Shown in pieces: positions 1 through 7,038 of a stretch of 32,376 nt of DNA. The notes beneath the pieces were generated by a model. It ran no database searches, was not told where the DNA came from, and saw nothing but the letters and a program-made list of their open reading frames with translations. The first letter of the stretch is position 1; each line of letters opens with the position of its first letter. The stretch is from Aridibacter famidurans (GTDB lineage Bacteria; Acidobacteriota; Blastocatellia; Pyrinomonadales; Pyrinomonadaceae), in the NCBI GenBank assembly GCA_024103495.1, contig JAGFIQ010000052.1, positions 1 through 32,376 of the forward strand, in the 5' to 3' direction. The translations under genes were made by a program, and so were the position numbers.

Positions 1-1
1 A

Positions 2-214
2 TCGCTGGAGAGATCGCTGCTCGAAATTCAAACGTTTCCCTACATCGGCCGCGAAGCAGAATTTGAAACCGATCTCCCGGTGCGGTTCTGGTTCGTGAAA
101 CACTTCCCAAACTACCTGATCTTCTACCCCGTTTCTCAAGTCGAGGTGCGAATCGCCAGAGTGATCCACAGCGCGCGTGACTACCCCTCTTCTTTCACAA
201 AACAGGAAGATTAG
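2..214 (+). CDS. ParE/RelE-family toxin, C-terminal fragment
   Basis: This is an open frame running in from the left edge and ending at TAG 212-214; about 70 residues are visible. The fragment contains PVRFWFVKHFPNYLIFY, followed by a strand with VEVRIARVIHSARDYP. That hydrophobic YLIFY strand and the C-terminal R-[IV]-x-H-x-A-R-D motif are typical of RelE/ParE-superfamily type II toxins, which are gyrase poisons or ribosome-dependent nucleases. The N-terminus and any antitoxin lie outside the window, so neither the start nor the toxin class can be settled. The DUF2752 gene on the other strand ends 3 bp away (tail to tail). Family assignment is fairly safe; activity is inference. Confidence 0.75.
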   Translation, partial: SLERSLLEIQTFPYIGREAEFETDLPVRFWFVKHFPNYLIFYPVSQVEVRIARVIHSARDYPSSFTKQED

Positions 215-217
215 TTT

Positions 218-637
218 CTAAGGAAAAAGCCATTGAAATGGCTCGGCCGGGATGTTTCGAAGGATTCCGAAGACCGCGGAGATCCCGAGAAATGCCCCGA
301 GCGTCGTCGTGTTCAGGACAGTGTACTTCAGGCCCCGGCCTCGTATCGCGATCGAAGCGAACAGCACGGTCAGGAACGTGAAGATCAGTGCGTAAACGGG
401 GACGAGCGCGTTGAAGTCCAGCGCCGCAAGAAGGTTTCCGTGGAACAGTTCGTGAAAGCCTCGTGTGAGACCGCAGCCCGGGCAGGCGAATCCGGTTACG
501 TTCAGCAGCGGACAGCCGGGAAACAAAGATGCTTTGCCGGGATCGAACCAGCCGACAACAAAACTTCCTGCTCCGAGAATCGCGATCCCGGCCCCGGCTA
601 GAATGCGCTCGGGTGTTTTGTAGATCGTTGCGGGCAT
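218..637 (-). CDS. DUF2752 membrane protein
   Basis: A 139-residue protein with three hydrophobic segments (about residues 13-30, 72-95 and 110-126). Between the first two lies CPGCGLTR (Cys52, Cys55), the signature of DUF2752 family integral membrane proteins, with a further Cys at 42. The biochemical role of the family is not established. The paired cysteines suggest metal binding or redox chemistry, but that is inference. The ATG at 637 has no Shine-Dalgarno. A TAAAAT box ends 7 nt upstream, so the transcript may be leaderless. No functional partner is visible: the upstream spacer is repetitive and the downstream neighbour is a toxin fragment on the other strand. Confidence 0.85.
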   Translation of the reverse strand: MPATIYKTPERILAGAGIAILGAGSFVVGWFDPGKASLFPGCPLLNVTGFACPGCGLTRGFHELFHGNLLAALDFNALVPVYALIFTFLTVLFASIAIRGRGLKYTVLNTTTLGAFLGISAVFGILRNIPAEPFQWLFP

Positions 638-644
638 AAAAGTA

Positions 645-673
645 ATTTTATCGGTGACGGCCGGGTCTGCAAA
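645..673 (-). promoter_or_regulatory. Candidate promoter of the DUF2752 gene
   Basis: On the minus strand TTTGCA (673-668), a 17-bp spacer and TAAAAT (650-645) precede the ATG at 637, with only 7 nt between the -10-like box and the start codon. The -35 match is weak. The spacing implies a leaderless or nearly leaderless mRNA. Confidence 0.4.
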
Positions 674-691
674 GCCGCGAGGTGGCGCGAG

Positions 692-825
692 CTTCAGTTT
701 GTGCGGAGGTAACGTGAACTTCAGTTTGTGCGGAGGTAACGTGAACTTCAGTTTGTGCGGAGGTAACGTGAACTTCAGTTTGCCGAGGTACCGTGAACTT
801 CAGTTTGCGCCGCGCGAACGCGCGG
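692..825. repeat. 27-bp tandem repeat array ending in a dispersed 43-bp repeat
   Basis: Three perfect 27-bp units starting CTTCAGTTTGTGCGGAGG occupy 692-718, 719-745 and 746-772. A 25-bp degenerate unit follows at 773-797, and a partial unit starts at 798. The last part (783-825) nearly matches the reverse complement of 4151-4193 upstream of miaA, including the terminal GCGC-rich palindrome. The array therefore looks like local expansion of one end of a dispersed genomic repeat. The open frames across it are low-complexity by-products (TEVHVTSAQ repeated), not genes. Confidence 0.85.
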
Positions 826-926
826 AACATCGACAGACTGAATCAACGCGGGCTTTCAGGAGTCGAGCAAGCAAATGGTCTGGGGACGTGAAAAGTAAAA
901 TCTGACCGCTCAAACCGGTATCTTCT

Positions 927-975
927 CTCAGTCCTCAGTCCTCAGTCCTCAGTCCTCAGTCCTCGGTCCTCGGTA
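927..975. repeat. Heptanucleotide tandem repeat (CTCAGTC)n
   Basis: Five CTCAGTC units (927-961) are followed by two CTCGGTM variants (962-975). A related 7-bp array, TCCTCAA, lies at 27220-27282. Both are followed by a TTCGCTYCGCTCA string. The array is intergenic, downstream of holB on the minus strand. Confidence 0.85.
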
Positions 976-1005
976 TTCGCTTCGCTCACAGCCCGGGGTC
1001 CGAAC

Positions 1006-1033
1006 CGACAGGCTGAAGCCTATCGTACCTCGC
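1006..1033 (+). repeat. Dispersed 28-bp repeat, copy 1
   Basis: The 28-bp sequence beginning CGACAGGCTGAAGCC and ending ATCGTACCTCGC recurs inverted at 6832-6859 with about two differences. This copy contains a small AGGCT/AGCCT palindrome and overlaps the last codons and stop of holB, so the repeat supplies the holB stop codon. Confidence 0.7.
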
Positions 1034-2072
1034 TTCCCGCCATCGTCATAAACAGGGCGTCCGTCGCGAGCTTTCGGTTAAGGTTGAAGTTCAGGTTCTC
1101 TCGCAGCGTCTCGATCTCTTCAAGCCAGCTCGTAAGCCTCTTTGGATCCGCCTTGCCGGCCAGATCTTCCAGTTCCGCCCGCAGGTCGAAATTAACTATC
1201 GAAGCATTCCGGCGCTTCCCGATCGTCCAGATGTCGTGGATCAGGGTCTGGAGAATGTCCAGGCTCTCCCCGTACGAATCTCTCGCCTTCGGGTCCGTGA
1301 TCTCCTCCGATGTCCGCATAAGAGCCGCGTAGCTGTCGCGTCTGCAGCAGCGAGTAACGACGTCGAGCATTTGCTTTCTTAGGTCCCGGAACTTCTCCAG
1401 ATCGGTGTTAAGCGCCCGGCCCAGACTGCCTTGCGAAAGCCCTGCAACGAGAGCTGCATCTTCCGACGGATAATCCAGGTCCTTCGTAAGGTGGGTGACT
1501 ATCTTGTCCTTGGCGATCGGGCCGAACCTCACGGCCTGGCACCGAGAACGGATCGTGGAAAGCAGAAGAAGCGGACGCGCCGTGATGAGAATTATATGGG
1601 TCGAATCGGAAGGCTCTTCCAGGGTTTTCAAAAGGGCGTTCGCGGCATTGTCCTTGACCGAGCTTAGTTTCTCGGCGTCGTCGATGATGAACAGGCGGGC
1701 TCGTGATTCAAAAGGCCTGAAGTTCGCCTCGCGTTCGAGGTCGCGGACCGCATCGACCAGGATCGTGTTGCTATACGGAACGACCATCCCGACATCCGGG
1801 TGGCCGCTGAAGATCACCTTTTGGTGCTCCTCCCGCTTTCCGGCCCTTGGAAGTTCGAACGAACTGGCTCGCACGCAGGCGGGGCATTTCCGGCAGGGAA
1901 GGCCGGCAACGGGATCCGTGCAAACGAGCGCCCGTGCGATCTCCATCGCGAAAAGCTTCTTCCCGACACCCGAACGGCCCTTGAAAAGAAGCGATTGCGG
2001 CAGACGGTCGCGGCTGACCAGCCTCTCGAGCAGGACCTTCGCGCTGTCGTTTCCCAGAATGTCGTTGAACAT
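1020..2072 (-). CDS. holB: DNA polymerase III delta' subunit
   Basis: 350-residue AAA+ clamp-loader subunit that works with DnaX and HolA to open and load the beta sliding clamp at primed templates. The Walker A motif GRSGVGKK is at 32-39. A zinc-binding Cys set C51, C60, C63, C66 (CRKCPAC) follows, then the Walker B LFIIDDAEKL (about 127-136) and the conserved SRC sensor/arginine-finger motif at 176-178. Length is normal for the family, and the C-terminal third forms the helical collar region. It starts 6 bp after the stop of tmk, a very common gene order (tmk-holB), and is the last gene of a minus-strand operon. Its extreme C-terminus and stop are formed by a dispersed repeat (1006-1033), so this end may vary between relatives. 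Confidence 0.95.
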   Translation of the reverse strand: MFNDILGNDSAKVLLERLVSRDRLPQSLLFKGRSGVGKKLFAMEIARALVCTDPVAGLPCRKCPACVRASSFELPRAGKREEHQKVIFSGHPDVGMVVPYSNTILVDAVRDLEREANFRPFESRARLFIIDDAEKLSSVKDNAANALLKTLEEPSDSTHIILITARPLLLLSTIRSRCQAVRFGPIAKDKIVTHLTKDLDYPSEDAALVAGLSQGSLGRALNTDLEKFRDLRKQMLDVVTRCCRRDSYAALMRTSEEITDPKARDSYGESLDILQTLIHDIWTIGKRRNASIVNFDLRAELEDLAGKADPKRLTSWLEEIETLRENLNFNLNRKLATDALFMTMAGSEVR

Positions 2073-2078
2073 CTCTGA

Positions 2079-2762
2079 TCAGGCAATTTCGTCGGCGGGA
2101 ACCGCGGGTTTCGCCCTCGGCTCGGGCGTGGGAAGCCCAAGGAACTCACTGACTATCGCGACCACGTCGTGCTGGATCTCCGAGATCGATCTGTCCGCTT
2201 CGACGACCCGGAATCGTTCGGGTTCACGTTCCGCAATTCCCAGGTACGACTTTCTCACCCGGGCATAGAATTCGGAGTCTTCCTGGTCCATACGGTTCGT
2301 GATCCTGTGATCCGAGTCCTCGTCGTTGGTCCTGCGAAGCGCGCGTTCGACGGGAAGATCGAAAAAGAGGGTCAGATCGGGTTTCAAACCGCCCGTTGCA
2401 AGGTTGATCACCTCGCTTACCGTTTCTTCCGGAAAACCGCGGCCGGCTCCCTGGTACGCGAACGTGGCGTCGGCGTACCGGTCGGAAAGCACGATCTTTC
2501 CTTCGGCGATCGCGGGTTTGATCAGGTAATTGACGTGCTGAGCCCTGTCGGCGGCAAAAAGCAGGAGTTCCGCCATCGGATGCACATCTTCTTCGGTCTC
2601 GAGGAAGGCCTCCCTGAGCCTGCGACCAAGGGGGGTACCACCCGGCTCACGCGTTTGAAGGATTTCCACGCCGCGCAGGCGCAGTTCACCGGCAAGCATT
2701 CGCATCTGCGTCGATTTCCCGCTTCCGTCGATGCCCTCAAGTGTTATCAGTTTTCCGTCCAA
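2079..2762 (-). CDS. tmk: Thymidylate kinase
   Basis: 227-residue P-loop kinase that phosphorylates dTMP to dTDP in dTTP synthesis. The P-loop GIDGSGKST is at 10-18. The TREPGGTPLG motif follows (about 37-46), then the DRYADATFAYQGAGRG region that binds dTMP and carries lid residues. The C-terminus has a roughly 15-residue Pro/Ala-rich tail (TPEPRAKPAVPADEIA) longer than usual. Its start lies 6 bp after the hfq stop and its stop is 6 bp before holB, indicating tight co-transcription. Confidence 0.96.
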   Translation of the reverse strand: MDGKLITLEGIDGSGKSTQMRMLAGELRLRGVEILQTREPGGTPLGRRLREAFLETEEDVHPMAELLLFAADRAQHVNYLIKPAIAEGKIVLSDRYADATFAYQGAGRGFPEETVSEVINLATGGLKPDLTLFFDLPVERALRRTNDEDSDHRITNRMDQEDSEFYARVRKSYLGIAEREPERFRVVEADRSISEIQHDVVAIVSEFLGLPTPEPRAKPAVPADEIA

Positions 2763-2768
2763 GGTACG

Positions 2769-2996
2769 TTACTCTAAATTCGGCTTTTTTTTTTCGACGG
2801 AGATCGTGGAGATCGCGTGTTTGAATACCAGAAGATCCTGGCCGTCCGTGTCGATGAGGACCGAGAACTTGTCGAAACTCTTGATCCGGCCGGAGATCGT
2901 CTTTCCGTCTGCAAGCTGGAAGACCACGTCCTGTTTTTCGCGTCGGGCGGTATTGAGGAACGCGTCCTGGATGTTTTGCGGGGTAGATCTGTCCAT
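2769..2996 (-). CDS. hfq: RNA chaperone Hfq
   Basis: 75-residue Sm-like RNA chaperone forming hexameric rings that pair small RNAs with mRNAs. The N-terminal Q-N-x-Q-D-x-F-L-N segment, the Sm1 region with DGKTISGRIKSFDKFSVLID and the Sm2 signature FKHAIS match Hfq (consensus YKHAIS). It lacks a long C-terminal tail, as is usual outside gammaproteobacteria. It follows miaA by 81 bp, the classic miaA-hfq order, and precedes tmk by 6 bp. The last codons contain an uninterrupted run of ten A on the coding strand (plus-strand T run 2785-2794), a possible polymerase-slippage site at the hfq-tmk junction. Confidence 0.95.
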   Translation of the reverse strand: MDRSTPQNIQDAFLNTARREKQDVVFQLADGKTISGRIKSFDKFSVLIDTDGQDLLVFKHAISTISVEKKKPNLE

Positions 2997-3077
2997 TCTG
3001 TTCTTCCGCTATGTGTTTGGAATTGCTGTAAATGCGAAGTATATACGGATTCGGTTCGCCGGACAAGGAAGTTGAAC

Positions 3078-4010
3078 TCAAGCTAATTCTGTCTTCAAGA
3101 GTTTGAAGATTCGCTCCTGAACGCGGCGCTCATCGCCAAATCCCTCGATCCATCTGACGCCTTCCTCCTTCCTGAACCAGGTAAACTGCCGTTTCGCGTA
3201 ATTCCGGACGTCCTGGGCCGTCTTTTCGATCGCGCTCTCGAGCGTCCGCGTGCCTGAAAGATACTCCCGGGCACGTCTGTAACCGTGCGAACCCAGGGCA
3301 TTGCTTTCCGGCGGAACACCCTGATCAAGAAGTCTTCTCACCTCATCGACAAGCCCTGCTTCAAAATGAGCCTCGGCCCTTGCATTGATCCGTTCGTAAA
3401 GCTGATCACGCGGCGGAGCCAGCGCAAAGATCCTGATCCTTTCCGCGAACTCGGGAGTCTCAGCGCGGTTCGATTGAAGGTTCGAGATCTTCTCGCCTGT
3501 CTGGAGACTGACCTCAAGCGCACGCATAGACCTGACGTAATCGTTTAGGGGAATTCCGCGCGCAGCCTCCGGATCGAGTCCTTCGAGCATCGCGTGTAGG
3601 TGTTCCGCTCCTTTCTCTTCGTGCAGGCGCCGCAGGCGATCGCGTATCTCGCTATCGGTCTTTGGACTTTCGAAAAGCGGCTTTCGAAGTGTGCGAAGAT
3701 AGAAACCGGTTCCTCCGACGATTATGGGGCGTCCGCCGCGGGCCTCTATTTCGCGGATCTTTTCGCCGGCGTTCCGAGCCCAGTCCGCCGCGGTGTAGTC
3801 GATATGCGGTGAGACATAGTCGATCAGGTGGTGCGGGACGCCGCGCATTTCTTCCTTAGAGGGCTTCGCAGTCGCGATCTCGATGCCCTTATAGATCTGG
3901 ACGGAATCGCAGGAGATGACCTCGCCGTTTCCCAGATGAAGAGCGAGCTCGACTCCGAGAGCGGTCTTGCCGGAGGCTGTAGGGCCGACGATCGCGGGGA
4001 TGATCTTCAT
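3078..4010 (-). CDS. miaA: tRNA dimethylallyltransferase
   Basis: 310-residue enzyme that transfers a dimethylallyl group to N6 of A37 in tRNAs reading UNN codons. The P-loop GPTASGKT is at 9-16. D-S-V-Q-I-Y (Asp35 to Tyr40) matches the conserved DSxQxY motif, followed by PHHLID and VGGTGFYLR. The C-terminal half contains the RRAREYLSG and YAKRQFTWFR motifs seen in the family. Length is standard. It is the first gene of the miaA-hfq-tmk-holB operon, and upstream is a hairpin-rich spacer. No clear Shine-Dalgarno precedes the ATG at 4010. Confidence 0.96.
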   Translation of the reverse strand: MKIIPAIVGPTASGKTALGVELALHLGNGEVISCDSVQIYKGIEIATAKPSKEEMRGVPHHLIDYVSPHIDYTAADWARNAGEKIREIEARGGRPIIVGGTGFYLRTLRKPLFESPKTDSEIRDRLRRLHEEKGAEHLHAMLEGLDPEAARGIPLNDYVRSMRALEVSLQTGEKISNLQSNRAETPEFAERIRIFALAPPRDQLYERINARAEAHFEAGLVDEVRRLLDQGVPPESNALGSHGYRRAREYLSGTRTLESAIEKTAQDVRNYAKRQFTWFRKEEGVRWIEGFGDERRVQERIFKLLKTELA

Positions 4011-4035
4011 TTCGCACGGCGTCGAAACATTCGAA

Positions 4036-4091
4036 CCGTTTAGAGCAGCCCTTCGGGCTGCACAGGCAGCGCGGAGCGCTGCGCTAAACGG
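4036..4091. repeat. Double-hairpin element bounded by CCGTTTAG/CTAAACGG
   Basis: Two hairpins, each with a 7-bp stem and 3-nt loop, lie side by side: GCAGCCC-TTC-GGGCTGC (4045-4061) and GCAGCGC-GGA-GCGCTGC (4066-4082). The pair is bounded by an inverted octamer, CCGTTTAG on the left and CTAAACGG on the right. This organisation resembles paired REP sequences. It lies upstream of miaA. Confidence 0.75.
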
Positions 4092-4117
4092 ATGTACGAT
4101 AAGCTTCAGCTTGTCGC

Positions 4118-4219
4118 GGGCCGCGTGCGGCCCGAAATGCTGCCGAAACTCCGCGCTTCCGCGCGGCGCAAACTGAAGTTCGCGGTACCTCGGCAGCCCC
4201 GAGGGCTGCCCTAAACGGG
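4118..4219. repeat. Hairpin cluster with dispersed 43-bp repeat, copy 2
   Basis: Contains GGGCCGC-GT-GCGGCCC (4118-4133), CCGCGC-TTCC-GCGCGG (4151-4166) and GGCAGCCC-CGA-GGGCTGCC (4192-4210). It ends with the same CTAAACGG boundary octamer seen at 4084. The segment 4151-4193 is the reverse complement of 783-825 with only a few differences. No gene is visible between 4011 and 4235. Confidence 0.75.
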
Positions 4220-4235
4220 TCGCGTGCCGCGAAAT

Positions 4236-4319
4236 CTACAAGAAGGTCCGCACACCCGCGATCACAAGGATCACCGCCAGCAATATCACCGCACCGATCG
4301 TCTGGTTCCTGGACAGCAT
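4236..4319 (-). CDS. Possible 27-residue single-pass membrane microprotein
   Basis: An ATG at 4319, two bases beyond the spoIID-like stop, opens a 27-codon frame ending at TAG 4236-4238. The product has a polar N-terminus (MLSRNQT), an uninterrupted hydrophobic stretch of about 15 residues (AVILLAVILVIAG), a short basic tail and a final Leu. An AAGG sequence inside the upstream gene's last codons could act as ribosome-binding site. Translational coupling to the upstream gene is plausible. Supported only by composition and position: it may be a chance frame, but the clean transmembrane profile makes it worth listing. No homologue is recognised. Confidence 0.4.
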   Translation of the reverse strand: MLSRNQTIGAVILLAVILVIAGVRTFL

Positions 4320-4321
4320 CG

Positions 4322-6724
4322 CTAATAGGCCTTCGTCAATTCAACCCCGGAATAGTAGTGGGTAATGATGCGGTCGTACGGCACTCCCATTTTCGCGAGC
4401 CCGTATGCGCCGTATTGGCACATTCCGACGCCGTGGCCCCAGCCGCGGCCCGTGAACGAAATGCTTGCTACCCGTCCGTTTCCGTCGAACCGCTTGTCCA
4501 TCACGAAAAGCTGTTCCCGAAGCCTCAACGCCGAGCGTATCTTCCCGCCCTTCAGATAATGCACTCCGTTCGTGGTAATGATCTCGAGCTCGGTCGCCCG
4601 CCTTGAAAAGCCTTTGTTCTTGATCTTGACGTCGATAAGTGTTCCAAGCCCGCGGACGTATCTCGAAAGCCTCGCTCTCACGGTGCTCGCCGAGAGGTTC
4701 GCTTTCCAAAAGGTGAATGGCGACATCGATTCGGCGACGGTCGTCTTGTCGGTCGGCTCGACCTCGAGATACACGGCCTCGCCGAGCGCATTCATCTTGT
4801 AGCGCACGGTCTCGCCGCCCAAAATCGCCGTTTCCTTGACCTGGTAGAAGGAATCGCCGAATTTGCGGAACAGATAGACGTTCGGATTAAGGGTAACCCC
4901 TTTGTCGGAGCGCCCTACCTTCAGGACAAGCTTGCCGTCGGCGGTCGGGTTCGCGGTCCCCGACTCGAAATCGAACGACCAGCCCTTCTTCGCGTAAATG
5001 CTGTCGATCAGCCGAAGGATCTTGCCCCGCGAATAATGCTTGTTCGGCTTGATCGTCAGGTCGGCGTAGATCGAGAACCAGCCGTCGCGGAGGAGCTCTG
5101 CAAGGATCGCCCGCTCGTTCTTCGGGACCTCCGCGGCATCTAGAAAAGAAAGATGATAGTTGATGTCCGACTCCGACATCAGCGTGTCCGCGGAAGCGGC
5201 GGCGTCAGGCGCGTATATCAGCGCGTGAAGGATGCGGGCGAGGTTCAGAGGCTTGGCGGAATCGGCATTGATCACCGCGTACGTGCGTCCGAATTTTCCG
5301 CCCAGGTTGTTCAGCCAGCTTCTGAGTTCTGTCTCCGTCGGAGGGTCGTCGAAATAATCGTCGTTGAACTGCGGTGTGATCATTAGGAAGTTGTTCACCG
5401 CGTACTTCGACGCCAGCCTTACAAGCGCGTAATTCGCTTCGTTGCGGATAAGCGCGGGCTCGCGGCTCGTGCGGACGATGAACGGATCGAAGTGCTCGCG
5501 GCCGTCCAGCGAGCAGTCGACGCCTCTCAGATACGGCTCGTTGAACTCGAAGATGTTGCCGGAATCCTCCGTCCTGCCTCCGCAAGTCGATGTGTACAGC
5601 GCGTTTATCGGCTTACCCTGATAGGTGGCGACCATCCCGCGGGTTTCGAGCACCGCCTGGGTCCCCATTTTCGATTCGATCGAAACTCCCTTGTAGACCT
5701 GCGACCAGACGGTCGGAAGCATGTCGTAGCCCTTCTCGCCGTAACCGTTCTTGTTCGCGACGGCGTATGTTCTGGCGGCGACGGCCTGCGCCTTCTGGGC
5801 CTCGAGCTGCGGAAGCGAGAGTTCTGCGGGCACGACTCCGAGAAGATACTCCTCCATCGGGACGACGTTCACGACCGTGATGCCGCCCTTCGCGTTTACG
5901 AGAACCTCCATAGCGCCACGGTATGATTTGCCGTTGAGCCGGACGATCCCTCGCCCGTTTCCGGAACCGATCCTGACCGACCGAAGGCTCGAGAACCTGG
6001 ACTCGGGTGTCGAGCCGGCGACGACGACCTCGCGTAGGGAAGAGTTGATCGGAACGTTGACGTTCTTTCGCCAGGACGAAGGCGCGGACGCCGTCCTTAT
6101 GATCCTGCCGCGGCTTGCGAGGCGTTCTTCTTCGCCCGGGAACCTCAGGCTGCGCACTTCGGATTTCGGCGTGTTTCGTATCTGGGCGGTCAGAGCGACC
6201 GCGTCGTCGGACGGTGCCTGCAACCGGCTCGTGACGATCGAAACGCCCTCGATCCCTTGCGCGACCAGGTCCGCGAGATATTCATCCGCTTCTTCCTGTG
6301 TTTCTTTTCCGGAGCCGATCCTGATCCGGAACGTCCCTTCGTCGGAACCGTAAGAGACCGAAACCGGCTCGACGGTCTTGCTGCGTATCTCATCCGCCTT
6401 CGCATCCGCTTCTGCCCTCGATTGATATGCCTCCATCTCGAAGGTGTAGAGATCGTACGAAGGCGGCCTGTAGGGTGATGACGACACGCGGACTGAATTC
6501 GTATTGAGTTCAGCCGCGGGGACTCCGGAAAGCGATGCGACGAGCGGTTCTCCGACGGTCGAGATCACGACCGAGCTGGTGTTCGTCAGAAGGCCGATGC
6601 GTACGAGCGGCTCCCGGTCGAGTTGCAGCGGCGTGCCCGGTGCTTCGTAAGGTGCAAAGGGAAGCGCGGTAACCACAAGGCTGAGGAGAATGAATGCGGA
6701 AACGAGGAACGAAAGGAATTTCAT
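4322..6724 (-). CDS. SpoIID/LytB-domain cell-wall protein
   Basis: 800-residue exported protein. Residues 1-20 form a signal peptide. Residues about 90-170 contain two SPOR-like segments (YDLYTFEMEAYQSRAEADAK and RIRIGSGKETQEEADEYL). The SpoIID/LytB domain begins about 250 (RSVRIGSG, then GKSYRGAMEV, PMEEYLLGVVPAE, QAVAARTYAV, TCGGRTEDSGNIF). It is interrupted by an insertion of about 300 residues and resumes at the end with GRGWGHGVGMCQYGAYGLAK and HYYSGVEL. SpoIID proteins are lytic transglycosylases acting on denuded glycan strands. Outside spore-formers the related LytB-type proteins are linked to wall turnover and division. There is no sporulation context here. The long central insertion is unusual against the roughly 350-residue Bacillus SpoIID. 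A possible microprotein follows immediately. Confidence 0.88.
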   Translation of the reverse strand: MKFLSFLVSAFILLSLVVTALPFAPYEAPGTPLQLDREPLVRIGLLTNTSSVVISTVGEPLVASLSGVPAAELNTNSVRVSSSPYRPPSYDLYTFEMEAYQSRAEADAKADEIRSKTVEPVSVSYGSDEGTFRIRIGSGKETQEEADEYLADLVAQGIEGVSIVTSRLQAPSDDAVALTAQIRNTPKSEVRSLRFPGEEERLASRGRIIRTASAPSSWRKNVNVPINSSLREVVVAGSTPESRFSSLRSVRIGSGNGRGIVRLNGKSYRGAMEVLVNAKGGITVVNVVPMEEYLLGVVPAELSLPQLEAQKAQAVAARTYAVANKNGYGEKGYDMLPTVWSQVYKGVSIESKMGTQAVLETRGMVATYQGKPINALYTSTCGGRTEDSGNIFEFNEPYLRGVDCSLDGREHFDPFIVRTSREPALIRNEANYALVRLASKYAVNNFLMITPQFNDDYFDDPPTETELRSWLNNLGGKFGRTYAVINADSAKPLNLARILHALIYAPDAAASADTLMSESDINYHLSFLDAAEVPKNERAILAELLRDGWFSIYADLTIKPNKHYSRGKILRLIDSIYAKKGWSFDFESGTANPTADGKLVLKVGRSDKGVTLNPNVYLFRKFGDSFYQVKETAILGGETVRYKMNALGEAVYLEVEPTDKTTVAESMSPFTFWKANLSASTVRARLSRYVRGLGTLIDVKIKNKGFSRRATELEIITTNGVHYLKGGKIRSALRLREQLFVMDKRFDGNGRVASISFTGRGWGHGVGMCQYGAYGLAKMGVPYDRIITHYYSGVELTKAY

Positions 6725-6791
6725 AATTCTGTATTGCAGGATGTCGGGTCGGACGGGGGGTCGGCGAAAGGTCTGGCAAACAACATTTTAA

Positions 6792-7026
6792 CCCCGTTAC
6801 GGGGAATTTCAAGAATTCTCACGGCATTGCTGCGAGGTACGATAGGTCTCAGCCTGTCGAGATCCTGCTCTTGCGGCTATGCCGCCGGTGTGTGCGGAAA
6901 GGCTGTGCCTTTCCGGGCAGGCTGCTCCTCCCATTTTTGGCGCGGAGGCTAAGCCTCCGCGTGATAACTATTTCGGCGATTCTCGGTAAGCCACAGGCTT
7001 ACCGCACACAGGGGCGGCAGAGCCGC
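6792..7026. repeat. Cluster of 3-nt-loop hairpins with a dispersed 28-bp repeat
   Basis: This intergenic block holds CCCCG-TTA-CGGGG (6792-6804) and an inverted copy of the 28-bp repeat of 1006-1033 (6832-6859). It also holds five hairpins that all have exactly 3-nt loops: GCGGC-TAT-GCCGC (6873-6885), GGAAAGGC-TGT-GCCTTTCC (6896-6914), CGCGGAGGC-TAA-GCCTCCGCG (6941-6961), CGGTAAGCC-ACA-GGCTTACCG (6984-7004) and GCGGC-AGA-GCCGC (7014-7026). Read in one orientation or the other, all five share the core GGC-TNN-GCC while the outer arms differ. No gene was found here. It lies between the convergently oriented ends of nothing: both flanking genes are on the minus strand. Confidence 0.85.
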
Positions 7027-7038
7027 GCAATTCCGAAA

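Noticed and set aside
233..601. Open frame on the plus strand opposite the DUF2752 gene
   Set aside because: Antisense shadow: the minus-strand product has a family motif (CPGCGLTR) and membrane helices, whereas this one is low-complexity Arg/Glu-rich.
692..975. CRISPR array
   Set aside because: The 27-bp units are directly adjacent without spacers and the 7-bp units are a microsatellite. No cas genes are nearby.
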